A program made the translations under genes and the position numbers. Positions 61,701 to 64,000 of a DNA stretch of 64,000 nt are shown here, in pieces. This DNA is from Streptomyces sp. M92 (GTDB taxonomy: Bacteria; Actinomycetota; Actinomycetes; Streptomycetales; Streptomycetaceae): the NCBI RefSeq assembly GCF_028473745.1, contig NZ_CP101137.1:2108001-2172000 (forward strand). The letters are read 5' to 3'. The notes beneath the pieces were generated by a model. The model worked only from the letters and a program-made list of their open reading frames with translations. It was not told where the DNA came from and made no database searches. The number at the start of each line of letters is the position of its first letter. Within the stretch, counting starts at the first letter, position 1.

Positions 61701-64000
61701 GACGGGTCGATCGGCACGTAGGACGCGCCGGCCTTCCACACCCCGAGGAACGCCGCGAGGAGATTGGGCCCCCGGTCCAGCAGGACGCCGACCGGGGTGC
61801 GCGGACGCACCCCCAGCGCCCGCAGGTGGTGCGCGATCCGGTTGGCGCGCGCGTCCAGCTCCGCGTACGTCAGAGACGTGCCGGCCAGCGAGACGGCCTG
61901 CGCACCCGGGGTGCGACGGGCCTGCTCCTCGAACCGGGACGGTACGGTGGCGGTGCCGAAATCGGCCCGCTCACCGTTGCCTTCGGCCAGCAGGCGGTCC
62001 CGGTCGGCCGTCGGCAGGCAGGCGGCGGCGGCGTCACCGAGCGGGTCGGCGGCCATGGCCTCCAGCACCTGCCGCAGGATGCCCGCGAGGTGTCCCAGGG
62101 CTTGCTCGGTCAGGTGCTTGCGTCCGCCGGTGAGGAAGAGGTGGCCCAAGCGGGCGGAGACGCCGAGCGGGAACTCGGTGGGGCTGTCGTCGATGCTCGC
62201 CAGGTAGTCGACCTGTTCGCGGTCGACCTGGTCGAAGTCGTGGTAGCTGAAGCGGACCGAGACCAGCCGGCCGGCGTCAAGCGCGGCACGCTGGATGTCG
62301 GGCATCGGATAGCCGCGGTGCGGCCACAGCTCCACCTCGCGGCCGAAGACCCGCGCCACCAGGTCGGTCCAGGTGCCCGAGACGCCGTCGAAGGCGAACG
62401 GCAGGGTGTTGAGGTGCATGCCGTAGACGCCGTCGGCGCCCAGCGCCTCGGGGCGCGCGTTGCAGACCAGGCCGGTGAAGAACCGCTCCTGGCCGGTGAC
62501 CGCGCTCATCGTCCTGAGGTACGCGGCGTGCAGCACGCTCTTGAAGGACGCCCCGGCCGCCGAGGCCAGTGCCCGCAGCCGGTCCTCCAGGTCGTGCACG
62601 GGAACCTTGACGCGGTGCGGGTCACCCGCCTCCCCGTCGCCCGCCCAGGCCTCGGGGAAGGCGAACGGCTCGTAGCGCTCGACGATGTCCGTCCAGTACG
62701 CGCGGTCCGCGCCCTCCTCGAGCGAGGACAGCTCGGCCGCGACGAAGTCCGCGAACCGGACGCCGGGTGCCTCGGGACGCGTGATCGCGGCGCCACCGCG
62801 CGCCCGGTCGTACCCCTCGACGAGCTCCATCAGGAGGGAGTGGTGGCTCCAGCCGTCGAGGATGGCGTGGCACTCGGTGATCGTCAGCCACCAGCTGCCG
62901 TCGTCGCAGGCGTGCCCGGTCAGCCGCAGCTGCGGGGCCGCGTCCAGCGGGATGAGCGCGGCCCGCTCGCGGGCGGTGAACTCCCGCAGCGCGCTCTCGA
63001 CGCCGGCGGCGTCCAAGCCACCGAGGTCGTTGCCCGCGACCGGCGGCTCGACGTCACGGTGCACCAACTGCATAGGCACGTCGTAGGAGTTGAGGTCGAA
63101 GGAGGTACGCAGAACCTCGTGGCGCGCCACAGCGGCCCGGACCGACGCACGCAGCGCCTCGATCGAGAAGGGCCGGTCGTCCCGGACCCGAAACGAGGTG
63201 GAGTTGTGGTACGGGTGGCGGGCGTCGCTGAGCATCTCGACGACCATGCCGATCTGTACCTGCGACATCGGGTACGCGTCGGCCAGCCCCGCCGGCATCC
63301 GCTCCCGGTCGGCTGCCGTGACCAGCTCGAACGGCTGGACGCCGGCCGTACGGACCACCGGCGCGCGTTCGACGAGCCGCTCCGCCAGCCGGGCCACCGT
63401 GCGGTGCTCGAAGAGATCGCGCACGGACACGTCGAGACCGGCCTCGCGCAGGTGCCCGGCGAGGTTGATGGCGCGCAGCGAATGCCCGCCCAGATCGAAG
63501 AAGCTGTCGTGGACGCCGACGGACGGTACTTGGAGAACCTCGCCCCAGATCGCGGCCACCCGGCGCTCCAGGCCGGTGCGCGGCGCGGTGTACGTCTGGC
63601 CGGCGGCGCGCACGGCGCCGGGCTGCGGCGCGGGCAGCGCCTTGTCGTCGAGCTTGCCGTTCACGGTCAGCGGCAGCCGGTCGAGGGCGACGAAGTAGGC
63701 CGGGACCATGTACTCGGGCAGGTCGCGGCCGAGCGCGGTGCGCAGGGCGGCGGCGTCGAACTCCGTGCCGGGTGCGGGCACCACGTAGGCCACGAGCTGG
63801 CGGTCGCCGGGGGTGACCTCACGGGCCAGGACCACGGCGTCACGGACGCTCTCCCGCGCACCGAGCACGGCGTTGATCTCGCCCAGCTCGATGCGGAAGC
63901 CGCGGATCTTGACCTGTTCGTCGTTGCGGCCGAGGAACTCCAGGCTGCCGTCGGCGAGCCGGCGGGCCACGTCGCCGCTGCGGTACAGCCGGCTGCCGGG
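55754..64000 (-). CDS. Non-ribosomal peptide synthetase, C-terminal 2748 residues, with terminal beta-lactamase/PBP-like domain
   Basis: The gene is cut by the right edge. Reading from the edge (residue numbers within the visible part): the end of an A domain (A8 GRNDEQVKIRGFRIELGE, A10 NGKLDDKALP); T, LGGHSLRA (about 174); C with CHAILDGWS (about 377); A with TSGSTGRPKG (about 832); T, LGGHSIRA (about 1223); C with CHAITEGWS (about 1431); A (about 1880); T, LGGHSILM (about 2271). The last domain (about 2350-2720) is a serine hydrolase of the beta-lactamase/PBP fold with SISK (SxxK, about 2430), QLLGHTAGF, HYWVLQQ at the YxN position and FGHGGEPAG. There is no ordinary thioesterase and no epimerase in view. 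By hand alignment both A domains give DLPKVAEVG plus Lys. The final domain presumably releases the peptide. Confidence 0.95.
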   Translation of the reverse strand, partial: PGSRLYRSGDVARRLADGSLEFLGRNDEQVKIRGFRIELGEINAVLGARESVRDAVVLAREVTPGDRQLVAYVVPAPGTEFDAAALRTALGRDLPEYMVPAYFVALDRLPLTVNGKLDDKALPAPQPGAVRAAGQTYTAPRTGLERRVAAIWGEVLQVPSVGVHDSFFDLGGHSLRAINLAGHLREAGLDVSVRDLFEHRTVARLAERLVERAPVVRTAGVQPFELVTAADRERMPAGLADAYPMSQVQIGMVVEMLSDARHPYHNSTSFRVRDDRPFSIEALRASVRAAVARHEVLRTSFDLNSYDVPMQLVHRDVEPPVAGNDLGGLDAAGVESALREFTARERAALIPLDAAPQLRLTGHACDDGSWWLTITECHAILDGWSHHSLLMELVEGYDRARGGAAITRPEAPGVRFADFVAAELSSLEEGADRAYWTDIVERYEPFAFPEAWAGDGEAGDPHRVKVPVHDLEDRLRALASAAGASFKSVLHAAYLRTMSAVTGQERFFTGLVCNARPEALGADGVYGMHLNTLPFAFDGVSGTWTDLVARVFGREVELWPHRGYPMPDIQRAALDAGRLVSVRFSYHDFDQVDREQVDYLASIDDSPTEFPLGVSARLGHLFLTGGRKHLTEQALGHLAGILRQVLEAMAADPLGDAAAACLPTADRDRLLAEGNGERADFGTATVPSRFEEQARRTPGAQAVSLAGTSLTYAELDARANRIAHHLRALGVRPRTPVGVLLDRGPNLLAAFLGVWKAGASYVPIDPSYPAERIASMLETAGAAFAVTQETYAERFSGFTTVRVDDAAIDAQPATAPERAEDPQALAYTIFTSGSTGRPKGVEVTHQGLANHVAWAARDLASQGQGGAPLFSSVAFDLVVPNLWAPLVTGQKVHTVAQDTDMADLCREVAAAGPYSFIKLTPGHLDLLAEQLTAEQAAALAPVLVVAGEAFTRTTLERWRALAPNTRIINEYGPTEASVGTCVYPVPADEAAEVLPIGRALPNMTMYVLDAALEPTPVGVPGELYVGGTGVARGYAGRPDLTADRFVPDPYGTPGDRLYRTGDLARTRPDGTVEFLGRLDDQVKIRGYRIEPGEIQSILTDHPAVRDAVVVARPTATGETHLVAYYVSTEENSVDAADLGKHAATRLPDYMLPAAYIPLDTIPLNANGKTDKRALPDPDDTADGTGTPYVAPRTGTEARVADIWAQVLQLERVGVEDGFFDLGGHSIRAVSLVGALRAAGFDVGVREVFEHRTVAELSEFLTGRPAPAETAPPVEPFALLGPDDRARLPEGTVDAYPMSQVQLGMIVEMLADEEKRAYLNVASFRITDGVPFEVAAFRQALNIVTRRHEMLRTSFDLDGYSTPLQIVAPTAHVPLVVEDLRLAGDREERTRAILTEERTVLFDLAKAPLLRMTAQLEDDHAWRLVVTVCHAITEGWSHRAMLMELLETYRVLRDGGEPAPYTAPPVRYADFIAAELASLDSEDDRAYWKDVVSGHAPFALPAPWAGDPLAPREKYRVAVELFDLQPRLRALATQAQVSLKSVLLAAHLKVLSLLTEEPAFHSGLVCSARPESPGAERVYGMYLNTLPFAFAGARGTWTDLVREVFAAEGRVWDRRRFPMPVIQRDAGTGRLLDVRFSYQDFDHVDTELVDPEASSGEGGTEFALAVSAVSGHLLLTTHTHALAREHADRLTGLYRQVLEAMATDPDGSAEYAPLPAGEAEWLGALNETAEDYPALSVLERFERQARATPGAVAVTFRGEEVTYRELDEAANAIGHRLLAENAGQESAVAVLLDRSPRLIATLLGVWKAGAAYVPVDPSYPAERIASMLETAGAAHAVTQPEYAARFGGLTPLLVGEALATREQAPARTDDPGRLAYVIFTSGSTGRPKGVQIPHRGLANHVAWAAVELAARGTGGAPLFSSVAFDLVVPNLWGPLVTGQAVHVVPQDTAPGDLAEALMDRAPYSFVKLTPGHLDILSEQLATDEVDRLAQVFVVAGEALPATTGNQALELLGAGRMINEYGPTEASVGSTVHPVTEPVTLDVVPIGTPLPNMTTHVLDGAMRRVPVGVVGELYVGGTGVARGYAGRPDLTAERFVPDPYGPAGGRLYRTGDRVRMLAGGAVEFLGRLDDQVKIRGYRVELGEVQAVVAAHPAVRDAVVTVHEPTPGDKRLVAYCVPHEGQRLPDASALAEECGLRLPEYMVPSAFVALQTMPLNANGKVDRRALPAPDRSALRGDDHPYVAPRTPTEQLLATIWQDVLGVGTVGIHDRFLDLGGHSILMIQVLAAARRAGLTVSVWRMYQHGTLADLAAAIDEDAHEAEAEAAPVAPAPPARVEVSADLLASLLDRASGGDSAKLAEGPLAEVAALIGRPAAPAFPLDELTALMAEHQVPGVSVAVLGADGSTELHGVGHLRAGGGAPVTPRTLFQVGSISKHVTAFATLRLVAQGLIGLDDPIDRHLTSWQLADLPEAPGPVTVRQLLGHTAGFARHRSVGFRPGDRVPTLRELLDGTGPVSTPRVSRQLIPGEVFRKSSTHYWVLQQLLEDATGESFQELMDRLVLRPMDLTGSSFDQSFPRTAGRPVALGHHVKGKHLDGGWRERAHLAAAGLWTTAEDLGKVARHFRAALLGLDGALIPRDIAAELLHTHPGSFYGLGTIVDDTGDDAEFGHGGEPAGYWNLSLTHLKSGVGLVALTNSDSGKDIVKFLTASLSKREHAFGQGELMADWAAAGTGAHAPADHPLLTPVVTEEDRA

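Overview
The window is chromosomal DNA of a Streptomyces (high G+C, almost every third codon position G or C, GTG/TTG starts, leaderless-looking genes, bldG and the single-locus Tad cluster). From about 1 to 36.5 kb it carries a conserved core block whose gene order matches my memory of the S. coelicolor SCO3540-SCO3565 region: holin-like protein (partial), nhaA, acsA, a SulP-carbonic anhydrase fusion, a secreted deacetylase-like lipoprotein, a CooC-like ATPase, a degenerate Fic protein, a HAD phosphatase, a 6C small RNA, ssd, the tad genes (tadA/B/C, DUF4244 pilin-like, tadE, tadG-like), an MrfA-type helicase, bldG with its RsbW-like partner, hppA, a small lipoprotein, a methyltransferase, a small membrane protein, topA, an MFS-thymidylate kinase-coiled-coil fusion, holB, an exported alpha/beta-hydrolase peptidase and tRNA-Thr(CGT).

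From 36.5 to 41.1 kb lies a small accessory island bounded by a 46-bp direct repeat made from the 3' end of tRNA-Thr (36496-36541 and 41037-41082). It holds debris of a Hint-containing polymorphic toxin, a frameshifted DUF3710 gene, a DyP-type peroxidase and a vapBC toxin-antitoxin pair. No integrase is visible, so the island is probably a decayed element.

From 41.4 kb to the right edge is a non-ribosomal peptide biosynthetic region. The left part is regulatory and accessory: a tiny secreted peptide with two DLPWT motifs divergent from a TrmB/LuxR-type regulator, a two-component system, a DedA membrane protein, a type II thioesterase, a MacB-type ABC exporter and a methyltransferase-like protein. 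The right part is one leftward, tightly coupled operon: NRPS (cut by the window edge), an ornithine-carbamoyltransferase-like enzyme, an MFS exporter, two SyrP-like Fe/2-oxoglutarate dioxygenases and an Sfp-type phosphopantetheinyl transferase between them. It ends at a strong shared terminator at 50630-50682.

The visible NRPS part reads (A)-T | C-A-T | C-A-T | beta-lactamase/PBP-like hydrolase. The two full A domains give the same ten-residue code by my hand alignment, and the final domain takes the place of the usual thioesterase. Together with the carbamoyltransferase and the two hydroxylases this predicts a peptide with two like C-terminal residues, beta-hydroxylation and a possible ureido residue. 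I cannot assign it to a known product.
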